This document shows positions 11,695-23,600 of a DNA stretch of 64,000 nucleotides, piece after piece. The position numbers and the translations under genes are program-made. How positions within the stretch are numbered: position 1 is the first letter of the stretch; each line of letters starts with the position of its first letter. The notes beneath the pieces are model-generated. The model ran no database searches, was not told the DNA's origin, and saw nothing but the letters and a program-made list of their open reading frames with translations. The stretch is taken from NCBI GenBank assembly GCA_963575645.1, contig OY754476.1, positions 8,866,001 to 8,930,000 on the forward strand. Direction: 5' to 3'. The DNA comes from Xanthostigma xanthostigma. Lineage: Eukaryota; Arthropoda; Insecta; Raphidioptera; Raphidiidae.

Positions 11695-12706
11695 ATGAGG
11701 AATTTGTTAGCCGTAATCTTCTTAGTGCCATGCGTATTGACTCTTCCTACCCCTGAGCAATCAAAGAAAGGTAAGTTTGCTTTAAATATTTTTCTATAGA
11801 GAAGTAGGTAGCAAAGCAATTTTTAATTAAATAATCCAGCATAGGGGTTTAATATTTTTTTTTAATTTTATGACCTTGTAATGCAAATATTCATTGCTAT
11901 TGCTGCGATTCTTCACAAAGAAGTACGTAAAACAATATTTTTATTGTGTTGACTAATTATAAACATTTGTCCGTATTAAGGACCACGCATATATATTTAG
12001 GTAATTTTTGGAATAAAATAATTAACCAACACAATAAAAGTGCTATTGTGAACAATGAGTGCAGTTAAAAAAATTATAGTAAAATTATAATGCCCACTTT
12101 TTTTAGTGAATGCGGTTCAGATGTCTTTAAAAATTAATTATTTTTGATAATTGAAAACATACCTTGCTTTTTTCAGTGTCTTTTTGGGTAGGTGTATTAT
12201 TTATAAAATATAATGACTAATTGAAACAACTTTCAGATGGACCTTTAATGAGAGCGATTAGATCTGCAGATCCAACGCACCATAAATTCAAACATATTGG
12301 TTTCGGAGGAGGAGGAATTGGTTTCGGCTATGGAGGTTACGGCGGTTACGGAGGCGGTTATGGAGGCGGCTATGGAGGCGGTGGATGCGGCGGAGGATGT
12401 GGCGGTGGTGGCTATGAAAAAGTGGCAGTAGTTCCGGTCGTCGTAAAAACTATTCAATACCAGCAGCCCGTCTATCAGCAGCCCATCTACCACCATGGTG
12501 GCGGTGGCGGTGGCGGGAATTATTGCGACGTGTGCGGAGGTTCGGGACACGGTGGAGGATATCATCCAGGTTATGGCGGTGGAAGTCAGTCTTATTCATC
12601 CAGTCAAAGTTCCAGTCAATCATTTTCTTTTGGATCGGGCGGTTCAGGTTCAAGCGCACAGTCGAGTGCCAACAGTGCAAGTGGTGGTTTTGGTTATGGG
12701 AAATAA
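11695..12706 (+). CDS. Secreted Gly/Cys/Ser-rich protein, paralogue B
   Basis: Exons 11695-11770 and 12237-12706 join in phase 1 to 181 residues. Residues 1-16 form a signal peptide (MRNLLAVIFLVPCVLT). The mature part has DGPLMRAIRSADPTHHKFKH, a long Gly/Tyr repeat (GGYGGYGGGYGGGYGGG), GGGGCGGGCGGGGY, a hydrophobic VAVVPVVVKTI segment, a QQPVYQQPIYHH repeat, the YCDVCGG motif, and a Ser/Gln-rich tail ending GFGYGK. The shared segments with paralogue A, in the same order with the same intron phase, show a tandem duplication. Function is unknown; a structural extracellular role is inferred from composition. AATAAA at 12806-12811. A GT (12721) and downstream AGs could form a 3' UTR intron like that of paralogue A. 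Confidence 0.85.
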
Positions 12707-12711
12707 ATCAA

Positions 12712-13310
12712 CACATCAGGTCAGTTGGAAAATATTTTTGTAATTCTAAATATATTTCTTTCAAGTTAAATCATAGTTGAGTTATGAGTAGCTGGTTTGG
12801 AAAGTAATAAATTAGTTCTCATTTTATTCAGATTCAATAACGTAAAAATTATTATCGAATGTTTGGGTTCTTACAGAGTGTAATTTTACAGATGCTGAAT
12901 ACATCATTAACCATCGGAAACATGACGCAAATACTGACCTCAGAATCAACGCATCAACATACTGTATAGTGTATATATATTATATAAAATAATTTCACTT
13001 CTAAATTGTTACAAATAAAAAACAATTACATTTTTAATACAAAAACTTATGTACATTCTTTAATTATCAAAAATGGGAAGCTTCAAGATACTGGCGTAGC
13101 TATACTAAAAAATTACACAACGTATTTGATCGACTACTACAGAATGCCTTGCATCGATAATATCGACGCATATGTGTTGCCGCTTTTTTACACGCTTTAT
13201 ATTAACTTCACTTGTAAGTTTGTATGTATGTATATAAGTATGTATGTTTGTAACTTTCATTTGAACTACAGCAAGTGGTTTATATAGCGGTATAATATGC
13301 CAGCACGCAG
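12712..13310. other. 3' flank of paralogue B, nothing further recognised
   Basis: AT-rich 3' UTR and spacer. A long open frame at 13006-13287 has no domain, signal or splice context and looks fortuitous. Confidence 0.4.
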
Positions 13311-13314
13311 TAAG

Positions 13315-13591
13315 TACACTGGCAGCCGTGCGGTCTAAGGCACGGGTCTTCGCTTACGTCAACTCTCGCCAACACGGGTCGTGGGTTCTAATCCCGTCCA
13401 CGCCGAAAAAAGAATTGTTTACTTTTCAGCAAATTTTTGACAATAAAAAAGTGGAAAATAAATATAGTTTAAAAAAACTAAAAAACACGCTTTATATCGA
13501 ACTAAAAAGTAAAAAATATTTTTTTTAAAATAAGCTTAAAAAGCGTGGGGCGCTCGATGTACGAAAATGTGGAACAAAGCGCCCCACGCTT
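13315..13591 (+). repeat. SINE-like element with a tRNA-Leu-like head
   Basis: 13321-13405 resembles a class II tRNA. The box-A-like part is GCGGTCTAAGG, a long variable-arm-like region follows, and box B is GGTTCTAATCC. Acceptor pairing is too poor for a functional tRNA. An A/T-rich body follows, then a perfect 14-bp hairpin (AAGCGTGGGGCGCT at 13541-13554 with its complement at 13578-13591). The hairpin may belong to the element or be a neighbour. Confidence 0.5.
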
Positions 13592-14142
13592 CTCATTACT
13601 TACTTCTAAATCTAAATATCTTCATTGTTCATTCTTTTATATCTTACTTAGTATTATTATCTAATCATGACATTAACAAATATAAAGCGCCAATAAAAAA
13701 ACTATAAACATGGAATATATTTTTGAAAGAATGTCATATTTAAAAAAAAAATGCCGTTTTGCTGAAATCGTAAATATATAAATTTACAATATACGTACGC
13801 TATTTTGTGTTTATAATATAATTTTAATAGACTTCAAAAACCATTTGTTAAAAAAAGAGATGAACAAAGACGTAAGAAGCGTTAAGTGAAAATGAGATAG
13901 ACAAAACCAAAAACAGCATCCAGTCAATTTAATATGCGTAGTTTTATTATTGCTGAAATATTTTCCTCGTGATTCAAATTTTTTTTTATTCGAAAGAGTG
14001 CACTTCCAATGTGGTCCCATCGGAACCAAGTCAGGATCTGATGGTGGAATCCGTAGAAATCGAGGGAAACTCTCAAATTTCAAAGGCACGCATACTTGGC
14101 CTACCCATTGCAATACTTTATCTAACACTAAAAAGAGAAAAA

Positions 14143-14400
14143 TAAAATATTTTTAACAAAAAAATTGAACCGACTTCAAAATATGCACTAAAAAGTAAAA
14201 AATAATTGCGTATTGAAATGTTTTAGAGTCGGTGTCAGCCAAAATGAAATCTATTCCGAGAACTAGAGACATGTAAGATTTAAATTGCTACTTTCGAATT
14301 CCGATGTGACACCGACTCCAAAACATTTCAATACGCAATTATTTTTTACTTTTTAGTGCGTATTTTGAAGTCGGTTCAATTTTTTTGTTAAAAATATTTT
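14143..14400. mobile_element. Inverted-repeat MITE (GAACCGACTTC type)
   Basis: Arms of about 94 bases (14143-14236 and 14307-14400) are near-perfect inverted repeats. They contain TTGAACCGACTTCAAAATA, CTAAAAAGTAAAAAATAA and an inner GAGTCGGTGTC, and flank a 70-base centre. Similar architecture occurs at 37776-38270 and 42690-42952. Confidence 0.75.
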
Positions 14401-14479
14401 ATATTTTTTTTTGTTGGTTGCTGGTTATGTTTTATATCTCAACCGAATATTTGTTTCCCATATTATACTTTTATTTTAT

Positions 14480-14935
14480 ACCGACTGAGCATAGTAATAA
14501 AATCGCAATCGAACCATTAGGGTGAAAACATATACTTCTGTTTTTTTTACGCCGTAAGCACTGGCGTATCCAGGAGGGCAAAACAAGCACGGGAGACCCG
14601 GCTTAAGAAATTTCTAATTTTCCCCCTCCTGGGCCAAAAGCTAGGTACGCCAAGTTAACGTCATTGAAAAAGACAAAGTTTTTGAAACAGAGATACTGTT
14701 ATTCTATACTGAGCATAGGAATAAAATCGCAATCGAACCATTAGGGAGCAAACATATACTTCTGTCTTTTTTTACGCCGTAAGTACTGGCGTATCCAGGA
14801 GAGAAAAACAAGCATTGGGGTCCCGACTTAAGAAATTTCTAATTTGCTCCCTCCTGGGCCAAAAGATGAGTACGCCCATGTTAACGTCATAGAAAAAGAC
14901 AAAGTTTTTGAAACAGAGATACTTTCTTCAGATTG
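14480..14935. repeat. Two tandem copies of a 224-bp unit
   Basis: GAGCATAG...ATCGCAATCGAACCATTAGG recurs at 14487 and 14711 with the same following sequence, including TACTGGCGTATCCAGGAG and GGGCCAAAAG. A third copy is at about 42185-42500. Each unit holds inverted CTGGCGTATCC and GGTACGCC halves, so it may itself be a small transposon. Confidence 0.7.
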
Positions 14936-16188
14936 AATGCAAGTACATCAACCAATCCTGTTATCGAATAAATCAGGAAATTACATCGATGAAAGAGACG
15001 CAGATATATTTTCGATAAGCTTTGTTGCGTTCACTCACCGCACATTGATTCATATAGTTAATTAATAGATATATGTTGTTTCCGGACAAAAAAAAAGTAC
15101 AGAAATCCTTACAGGATGTGATGCACTTTTTGGGTAAATCTAGAACCACCGTTATTTCTTTTGCTTTTTAAGATTAAGATTTGATTACGGCCCTGGTTTG
15201 TGGATCGCAAAAAATGCACGTGTGGGCCGACTCTCGGTTTACTGGTATCATTAATGAAATTAGAAAAATATAGAATAATATGTAACTAGTTCTATGATAA
15301 TAGCTAATGTTTGTATTGCAAATCAAAATGTAGCTGGCATATGCTCCATTTAATGTTGACGTTTCGAATTATACCACAATTTTCCGTTAGTTAGTTGTTA
15401 ACAATGTGCTAAACATATTGGTTAATGAAATGTTCATGTTAACTGACCCAACGCTTATTCAATCCTCTTCAATAATCTTCCGTCTTAGTGACTTAATGGT
15501 TTCTGTTGTCAATCTTTCGTCAATATTTTATTTTCATCCACAACAAGTTTCATTTATGAAAACATTTTTAAAAGCTGATATTTATCTTAAATCAGTTCTC
15601 AATTAAATCTAATATGTAATTTTCTTAATAAATTACTAGTGCCGATAAAAACATTTTAAATGTGAGTGAGTCTTTTGAACACATAAGAATTAAAATTTGA
15701 AAATATACTGGAAATAAAAAGGTAATTTTTAATTTTAGTTTTTATTTAATAAAAACGAGTGATATGTGGGGTGATTATTTTGCGTAAATATTCGTTTACA
15801 CAAATAGGGACACATCAAGTGGGTACGCAAGTACCGCACGGCGTAAAGGGATGGCCGTGCGCAGGGGCGGCGTTTGCGGTATGGTTGGTATGGAGCACTC
15901 CATACCCTGAATTAGCAGTGGTATGGAATTCCATACCAACATTTGTGGAAAAAGTTTTCAACAGTACTGTCCCCGAAATTCGATTTTGCTCATATGTCCA
16001 GTGTACGCAGGGCTGGGCATTGTCCTTTTTCAATCACTTTGAAATATAATTTTTTTACTGCGTTATAGGTATAAGTTCTAAAAAATTTTTGTTCACCATC
16101 CCGATTCAGAGCACCCCAGGGCGGCTATCGAAGTGTGAGGGAACGAACAATATATATATTTAAATTATAATATTTAATTTTATATATA
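14936..16188. other. Intergenic, fragments of unidentified repeats
   Basis: Mostly AT-rich. 15830-15960 is richer in GC and has small palindromes around GGTATGGAGCACTCCATACC and GGTATGGAATTCCATACC. I cannot name an element. Confidence 0.35.
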
Positions 16189-16190
16189 TA

Positions 16191-16739
16191 CAAGGTGGCG
16201 CTGACGAAACGCATGTTTTTCACCTAAGCATAAAGTTTTATTTTCAAGATACTGTTGTCTTAATTACAGCTAAATGAAGTAATAATAATGCACTATTAAA
16301 TCAATTATGGAAAATAATGTCAGTCAAGTGTCGCCCTGCTTCGCGGTCGCACATCTCCAACCGCTCTTGAAAATTGTGCATCACACTTAAAATCATTTCA
16401 TGTGGTGCTCTTGCGATTTCTTGACGAATAGCAATTTTCAGTTCCTTGTTAGCGTACACTTTAGACTTAAGGAACCCCACAAAAAGAACTGAAAATTGCT
16501 ATTCGTCAAGAAATCGCAAGAGCACCACATGAAATGATTTTAAGTGTGATGCACAATTTTCAAGAGCGGTTGGAGATGTGCGACCGCGAAGCAGGGCGAC
16601 ACTTGATTGACATTATTTTCCATAATTGATTTAATAGTGCATTATTATTACTTCATTTAGCTGTAATTAAGACAACAGTATCTTGAAAATAAAACTTTAT
16701 GCTTAGGTGAAAAACATGCGTTTCGTCAGCGCCACCTTG
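16191..16739. mobile_element. Foldback element made from the 3' end of a mariner/IS630-type transposon
   Basis: Two 254-bp arms (16191-16444, 16486-16739) are near-perfect inverted copies around a 41-base centre. Ends CAAGGTGGCGC are flanked by TA on both sides. Each arm encodes the C-terminus of a transposase. The minus strand from about 16480 to 16301 reads GFLKSKVYANK, IRQEIARAPHEMILSVMHNF and GRHL..IIFHN, then stop. The + strand at 16483-16629 encodes the same from KELKIAIRQE. GFLKSKVY, the IRQEIA..P.EM..VM.NF block and the I-I-F ending are typical of Tc1/mariner (DDE_3) transposases. Confidence 0.85.
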
Positions 16740-16999
16740 TATATACCAGTCGGCCAAATCATTATCTTACTCCATACCGTGAAAAAATATAAACCGCCGC
16801 CCCTGGGCCCGTGCGGCTACCTTATATTAATTAATTTAAAATAATTAATCGAATCTTAAATCTAAATGGCTTTCTGTTACTTGCACTAGCGTAAAATAAG
16901 TTGCATATCTCATAATAATTCCAATGTTTATTACACATTACTTCTACATATATTCGAGGCAAAGAAAAAGAGTTATTCCGAAGGTACCGGGACTTTTTC

Positions 17000-17194
17000 A
17001 ACACACTGTATATAAAACTCAAAATCAAAGTTTGTCCGTCCGACGAAAGCTATTGAACGGGAACTCCAATCATCATGAAATTTGGACACAGCATTCATCT
17101 TGGTAAACTAACTACTAAGATGAATGTCCGTACTCGTGTTTCCACCCTTCACATCCGTTCTTTTGCACCCGGGTAAAGCCGGGACGGACCGCTA
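17000..17194 (+). mobile_element. Helitron 3' fragment
   Basis: Ends with the hairpin region CACCCGGGTAAAGCCGGGA and CCGCTAG|T, with CTAG at 17191-17194. The body (GAACGGGAACTCCAATCATC) matches 36360-36516 and, inverted, part of 17330-17644. The 5' half is absent. Confidence 0.6.
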
Positions 17195-17329
17195 GTATGT
17201 ATATAAAACACAGTTCCTGCTCGCATCTGGTTTTCTGTGTGTTCGCTTAAAACACGAGAACTACTGAACGGATTTGGATGCGATTTTTACAACTGAATAG
17301 CTTGTTTCTTCAGGAAAGTTTATATAAAC

Positions 17330-17644
17330 CCGTTTTTCTCCCGAATATAAATACGCACATTCATCTTAGTTTATCGAGATGAATGTTATGTCCAAATTTC
17401 ATGATGATCGGAGTTACCGTTCAAAAGTTTTTGTCAGACTGACAAATTTTGAGTTACATTTTGCAACATTTTTCATTGATGCTCCGCTCCTATTGGTCGT
17501 AGCGTGATATTATATAACCTATAGCCTTCCTCGATAAATGGGCTATCAAACAAAAAAAAATTCAATTCAAACCAGTAGTTTTTGAGATTAGCGCGTTCAA
17601 CCAAACAAACAAACAAATTCTTCAGCTTTATATATTAGTATAGA
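17330..17644 (-). mobile_element. Helitron 5' part, inverted
   Basis: On the minus strand it starts TCTATACTAATATATAAAGC at 17644, then CTGAAG, TTTG repeats and AACGCGCTAATCTC, the same 5' end as the copy at 35898. Its 3' end is missing and the inner boundary is approximate. Confidence 0.65.
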
Positions 17645-17999
17645 TAGATAAACGCTCAACAGCGACTATATTTTGTATATTATTAAAAGGTTTCATCACT
17701 GTCTATAATTTTTCCTTCTGAGTTTTTATTAGATTTTTTGCAACACCAGGATATGTATCCAGAATTTTTGTCTGCTTGTATACGCATTTCGTCTCGATGT
17801 TATGTCCTTGTAGGACAATATACTGTGTTGCAAGCGTTAAAAATCTCTTTACCTATTTTTTTTTTAATTCACCACTTACATTGTCGGTCAAAATGTAAAA
17901 TTATTATTATTATGGGTGGGGGAGGGGGTGATTTGACGTTTGCCGCGGATGCTAATTTGTGACGCGACGGGCCTGTCAAGAATGGCGAAATAGTATGTA

Positions 18000-18115
18000 G
18001 GTAGAGTAGTATCGTTTTATAAAGAGAGCGGCAAAAGAGACAGAGATTGTATGTGGAGCCTCTATAATCTATCTCCTTCTTTTGCTACTCTCTTTATAAA
18101 ACGATACTACTCTAT
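18000..18115. mobile_element. Short inverted-repeat MITE
   Basis: TAGAGTAGTATCGTTTTATAA at the left is repeated in inverse at the right. The arms are about 45 bases with a short centre. No coding capacity. Confidence 0.65.
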
Positions 18116-18904
18116 AGAGGTGATAATGAAAAACAATACCATAAAGAAGTTCACCAGTCTGTTTTCGATTACAGTTATTTCTAATAATTAGTGTGTTTTG
18201 TGCTTTATGTAGATCACTTTACGTGAGGCGTTGTTAACAAGAAAACAATAATCTCAAAAACAGTATTTTTTATTTGTGCTATTTTGAAATATGCTATTGT
18301 AAATAAAAGTTTGGATTGTAAATTAATTGACAAAACGATAATGGTTTTGAAAAAAATTGCGTGACATTAGTAATGATTCTTCGAGCATTGTGTTTCAACT
18401 CAAATTCAACAAGGAATATGAAAACGAATGTTAAACAAATGTATCATAAACCATTTCTTTCATATCGTCAGATTATAATTTATTAATCATCTCACACAGG
18501 TAAATTATTTTCCAACTTCAAACCATTATAAACAGTAATCACTTCTTCGCTCAAAATTGGAACAAAGTAGTTTGTAGTGGCCATAAAAACGTACATAAGA
18601 TTGTACTTGAAATAAATTCTTAAAGGCTTCTCGATCCAATTTATTAAGAAAATTCTCTGTTGGAAGATCGACGTTTCGGTGTTTCGACTCTTAATATATT
18701 CAACAATTATTAAAATAAACACTTGCCTCAAAACCTTATCATTACATTTTAATTGTGCCTAAGCATGCATATTGAAATATCGGTCATGTAATAGTTTGTC
18801 AATAAATTGGATCGAGAAAGATTCAAATTTTTATTTCAGGTAATTGTCAGCCCATTTTCAACGAAATTTTATATCTGTAAATGGTACTTTTTTATCTTTT
18901 TCAG
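18116..18904. other. Upstream of the 18.9 kb gene
   Basis: AT-rich. The pyrimidine tract and AG at 18903-18904, just before ATG 18907, point to an acceptor of a 5' UTR intron. The non-coding first exon must lie upstream but I cannot place it. Confidence 0.4.
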
Positions 18905-18906
18905 AC

Positions 18907-20643
18907 ATGGGCGGTGTAATGTGGACATCTGTTATATTAGCGAATTTATTAGTGCTGCCATGTATTTATGGTAAGAGTGTAAATTTTAATGCAAGTTCCA
19001 GTCAGTCGGATGAAAAATTTGCGGTTGCTACCACCCCTAAAATTACGGCATCATACGCTTTATCTAGGTACGTTCTTGGTTTATATAATTTTTATTGATT
19101 TTTGACGAGGTTGTATTATATTAAACATTTTTGATCTACTTTTTCACGTTAAACAAGAACCGAGGCTTTACATCATTTGATTTCTATTTTCATTTTAAAA
19201 TTCATTAAAATCGTCGTAAACCATGTATAGTACGCGCCACGGATCTAAAAAGTTCGGAAGTTAGTCACAAATAGCGTCGCAAAGGCACATTTTAGAGCCG
19301 TTGATACCTACTCCCACCACCTCTCAGCGACCTGTACGGAACGTGCGCTCGTCGGTGATTGGCCGTAATCGCTCGTTGCCTTTGTCACTTGTCGCTTTCC
19401 TGCTTTAAAGTACAGTCGAGTACGCTATTGTCAAGTTAGGTATTGTTATTTTAGTTTTGTTGAGTTGCGAGTTTGTAGTTTTTCAACATACTGTACAAGC
19501 GCAAGCCTGCATTCGCATCTAACTTCCGAGCCTTTTAGATTCGTGGCACGTACTATACTTTCTGTGGTTTTTGATCTAAAGTTCAAGAAGTGTTTGCACT
19601 TATTACCGTTTATCTTTAAGGAAAAAATGACGAATTGGCATTGGTTCGGGTGTTATCGAAATTAGTTTCGGAATTGAGGATGATCCGGTATATGGACGCT
19701 TTAATTCTGATTGCAAATGATTTCGAAACGAAGAGCATTTCCACTTGCACATTCCCACTAGTTTATTTTTAGGTACGAAAGAGGTGTCGAGGACTACGAA
19801 GAAGAGTCGGAAGGACGAGGTATGACTGACCACGACGATATTCATTATCACGATCACCAAGAAATACCTAAGGAACAGAAAGCAGCGAAATCGGACATAT
19901 GGGGAGGATATTACGATTTCCTCATAAACGAGGGCTCGTATAAATTCTGGGCTACTTTTCAGGTATGAAAAGCTTAAAGCTATTTTAAAAAAGTAACCAT
20001 AGCATGCTATTTTTTTATTGAAGAAAAAGTGCATAAGCCCGAATTATGATAGAAATACCATAATAATTATTATGGTATGATTGGCAGTTAATCTAAATAC
20101 AGTTAATAGAGATTAGAGACACTTTCCAGACAATGGTTTGTAAAGAATTACTCGTTTATATATTATGTTGCATAACAATTATTTTGTACCATTTTGTACC
20201 AAGAACCAATTCGAAATAAAAAACGATTAAAACACCACGCACCTATGCTTGTACAAAATTACAGATCAAAGAAACAAGCGGAACCCTATGCTGTCTGTCC
20301 AGACTCCAGAGCTGTTTTTCAGAGGAGAGGCAAATTGACACAACTTGCTGTTTAATCATTTGATATACAGTGTAGTACTCCAAAAGTAGTTACACATTTT
20401 TATTGTGTACACTAAATTATATATTTTTATTTTTTACAGTTGGCTACTGCAGCTTTGTTGATCTATTCAGCACTGGCGGCTATTTATTACTCAAAATTTA
20501 ACTACATAACAACTGACTACGATTATGATTATTACGGCGGGGTCGGTAAGAGGTCAATAGATCCAAGGGAGCCGTGGCTTGGATTATCTGTCCAAACTGT
20601 ACAAAGAATTTTAAATGCAATATCCTCGGACAAATATACGTAA
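18907..20643 (+). CDS. Small secretory/membrane protein of unknown function, three coding exons
   Basis: Coding exons 18907-19067, 19773-19962 and 20440-20643 join in frame to 184 residues (TCTAG|gtacgt, tttttag|GTACGA, CAG|gtatga, ttttacag|TTGGCT). Residues 1-22 are a signal peptide (MGGVMWTSVILANLLVLPCIYG). The middle is acidic and His-rich (ERGVEDYEEESEGRG, DHDDIHYHDHQE). A segment SDIWGGYYDFLINEGSYKFWATFQ precedes one membrane helix, LATAALLIYSALAAIYY, at about residues 118-134. The tail has DYDYDYYGG, a GKR basic site and an amphipathic end, LSVQTVQRILNAI. It looks like a single-pass type I membrane protein. I do not recognise a named family. The ATG is chosen because it sits just after a splice acceptor and starts the signal peptide. 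Confidence 0.82.
19226..19557. mobile_element. GCGCCACG MITE family, copy 1 (in intron)
   Basis: Ends TATAGTACGCGCCACGGATC and the inverse at the right form terminal inverted repeats of about 38 bases with several mismatches. The interior carries CCGTTGATAC and GTGCGCTCGTCGGTGATTGG. It lies in intron 1 of the 18.9 kb gene. Other copies are at 25130, 45278, 50782, 57486 and 63461. Confidence 0.85.
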
Positions 20644-23600
20644 TATTTATGCCAACTATTATCGTTTAGTCTAATCACAAACCAAATAACTTTTATTTTA
20701 TTAAAAACGTGATTGATTCTAGAAAAAAGTAAACGAGTCTGGAAATTCACGCTTAAAAGAAATGTTTTTTTTTTTTAAATTATAATTCGAGGTTTCTTTT
20801 CGTCACAAATGAAATGTGTTACTATAACCTTTTTCATCTTTATAGAAATGTAAATGCGTACTTCGTTTTATTTTTTAATTGTTTGTCTTAATTTTTGTAT
20901 TCTGTCCTGAAAGGGTATACGCACTATATTTTCTATTGTTTGCTTTAAAAAACATTTTCCTTGCAAAATTAAAAATTTTAAAACAAATTATAATTAGTAT
21001 ATTTGACCATGGCTTGAATAAACATTAACATTTATTACAAAAATGTAATAAATAAAATACGTGCTCCTTTTCTATAAAAGAGTTTTAAAAGAAATGACCT
21101 CAAAAAAATTTAACATTAAGACGCGGTACTAAACTTTGTCATTGTTTTGAGAGAATTTCAGTAAAGCGATTTATTTTAGACCCATATATTATATTTTCAT
21201 GTTTTTTGCATAGCTGTAAAAGTAATAGAATATCTGTGGTCAAGAAATGTAAAGCGGTGTCCTGAGTATATGCCGATCGGCATAGTCAGGACGCGACTTT
21301 ACATTTTCGATAAAAATTATCTTGAGTGAGCGCTTCAAGTGCAACAACGCACACTGAATTTAAAGGCTGCAATTGTAACTATGAAAATATTCGTACACTT
21401 TTAACAACAACTTTTATTTTGGAAAGAACTAGACACAACTTAACAGAGAGTTCGTTGTCAAAAATTTGCAAATTTTTGCAAAAGTTAGTATTTTAAAATT
21501 CGCTAATATTTAGGGAGCAAATAATCGGGACGCCTGGTGTAAAAGAACTAGCGTCTTGTAAAAACTGGGTACAGGGTTATTTTATTGAATATAATATACT
21601 AAAAAAAAACAGCCAGACGGATCGCTGACTAGGTCGGTTTTATCAAAATCAGGTCTGAATGTTTTTCGTAAATTATATTTAATAAATTATAACCTTGTGC
21701 CAAATTTTAATTTTTACTAAACACTATAGTAATTAGTAAGGTACCAAAATTTAAGGAGTTAGTCATCATTATAAAACATTTCGCTTGTTGGAGCGGCAAA
21801 ACAACGTAACAATGTCAACCATGCATCCACTTATGAAGTTGGAATGGTAAAAATGTTATAGGAATATAAGTACTTAAAAATCTACAAATGTAATCTATTA
21901 ACATATAGATATTATTGTGCCTATTTTATCCATGTTTTCATCCAGTGAACATAGATACCTACAAACAAAAAATTACTTTCATTAAGCACGAACCACTGAC
22001 CGCATTATAAAAACAATGTGAATATCGAAAGTGTAATAGTAATAATTATTGTAGGTGTTAATCAGTGGTTCTAAAACATATTTATTGTCAATATTTGAAA
22101 ACTCAAAGGATATTTCAAAAAATGGATACCTCCTTAAAATTTCAATATTCGAATCTGCAAGATAAATATACAGTTTAAAGAAAATCTAGTATTTGTTATT
22201 CGATTTACGTACACCTTATACTACATTTCTAAATTATTAGAAAAAAAGACGACTTTCACATTGTATGTAGTTTTTGAAGAAATTGTAAAATTTCGGATAA
22301 TACATTTTTTTAGTCCTTCTACCCTTTTGTGAGACCATGTTCGTCAATCGAAAGATAAATTAGATTACATTGATTTAGTGTGGTTAAGTATTCGTATTTT
22401 GTAACTTTTCAGAATAAATGTACTAAAATGAAAACACGTTTTATGTTCTAGAAGGCATGCTAAAGATGGTTTGTTTTTTGAAAAACAAATTTTTTTAAGA
22501 CAAACATCTACTGAACCTGCCCCGAATATAAAGTATTTTGTACAATACCACACATATTTTACTGCTAATCCAGTATTTAATTAAGTTTTTATAATAAAAT
22601 CATAATATAATAAACACAGTATATTTCAGAAAATCGCCAAAAAATTGGAATGGATTCAACGTTTGGTAATGTGAGAAAATATCCATTTGAAATACTATTA
22701 TTTCTCTGTAAATTTTCTCAAATGTTAAAATAATATTTTAAACTATTTAAAATGTTCCTAAATAAGTATTTTTGAATGTACGATGAAATGAATTTTATAA
22801 ATAATTTTCTGATATATCCTTTGTTGTTATTATAAATAATAATGCAACATATTACTGTTCAAATTGTTTGATTAAACGACAAAATACATATATAAAACAC
22901 TTTATAAATAAATATTATTTTATTGTAAATGCCGTACTTATTAATAAGAGCTATTTAGCTTTTTTTTGCTACCTATACTTTAATTGTAACTTAAAAAATA
23001 TATATTAGCAAGCAGAAAAAAATTTGAAAGTTATGTTACATGAGGAAATCGAATACGTTTATTTTCAAATACAATTAATACAACACGTGAGATCTATTCC
23101 AAATTGTCGAAAACATTGCGCTTATATTTCGAAAGAATAATATAATTACCGGAACCAACAGTTTTTTAAATCATTGTCCGCAATTACAACACAAAAAATA
23201 AATATTTCAAATAACTAAATATTATTTCACGAGTAAATATTATTTTTATAGTCTTAACCCCAAGTTAACGTGTTATTAAAATCTTTTTTTACGCTATAGA
23301 GTTCAAAAATGATTCAAGCCATTAATTTTTAAAAGAAAATTGGTTTCTATTAACTATGATTTCGTCATCATTTTTGTCTGTGTTTAATGTTGATTTTGAC
23401 GAAAAATAATTTTTTATGATATCATAATTAGCAATTATAAATAAATTCCCAATAAATATCATAAATCGAATCTTGCTGAGTATTTCACAGCTGTTTGGTT
23501 GTATTTATTTGGGAGAAAACAAAAATTATTTAACAAAAGTTAATATTTACATTGAGAATAATAACAATCCGTCATATATTGATGTAATTTTATATTTATA

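Noticed and set aside
12245-12780. Several long frames on both strands over exon 2 of paralogue B
   Set aside because: Shadows of the Gly-rich repeat; the signal peptide exon and splice phase select the frame of paralogue B.
13006-13287. 93-codon open frame after paralogue B
   Set aside because: No signal peptide, domain, splice support or coding-like composition.
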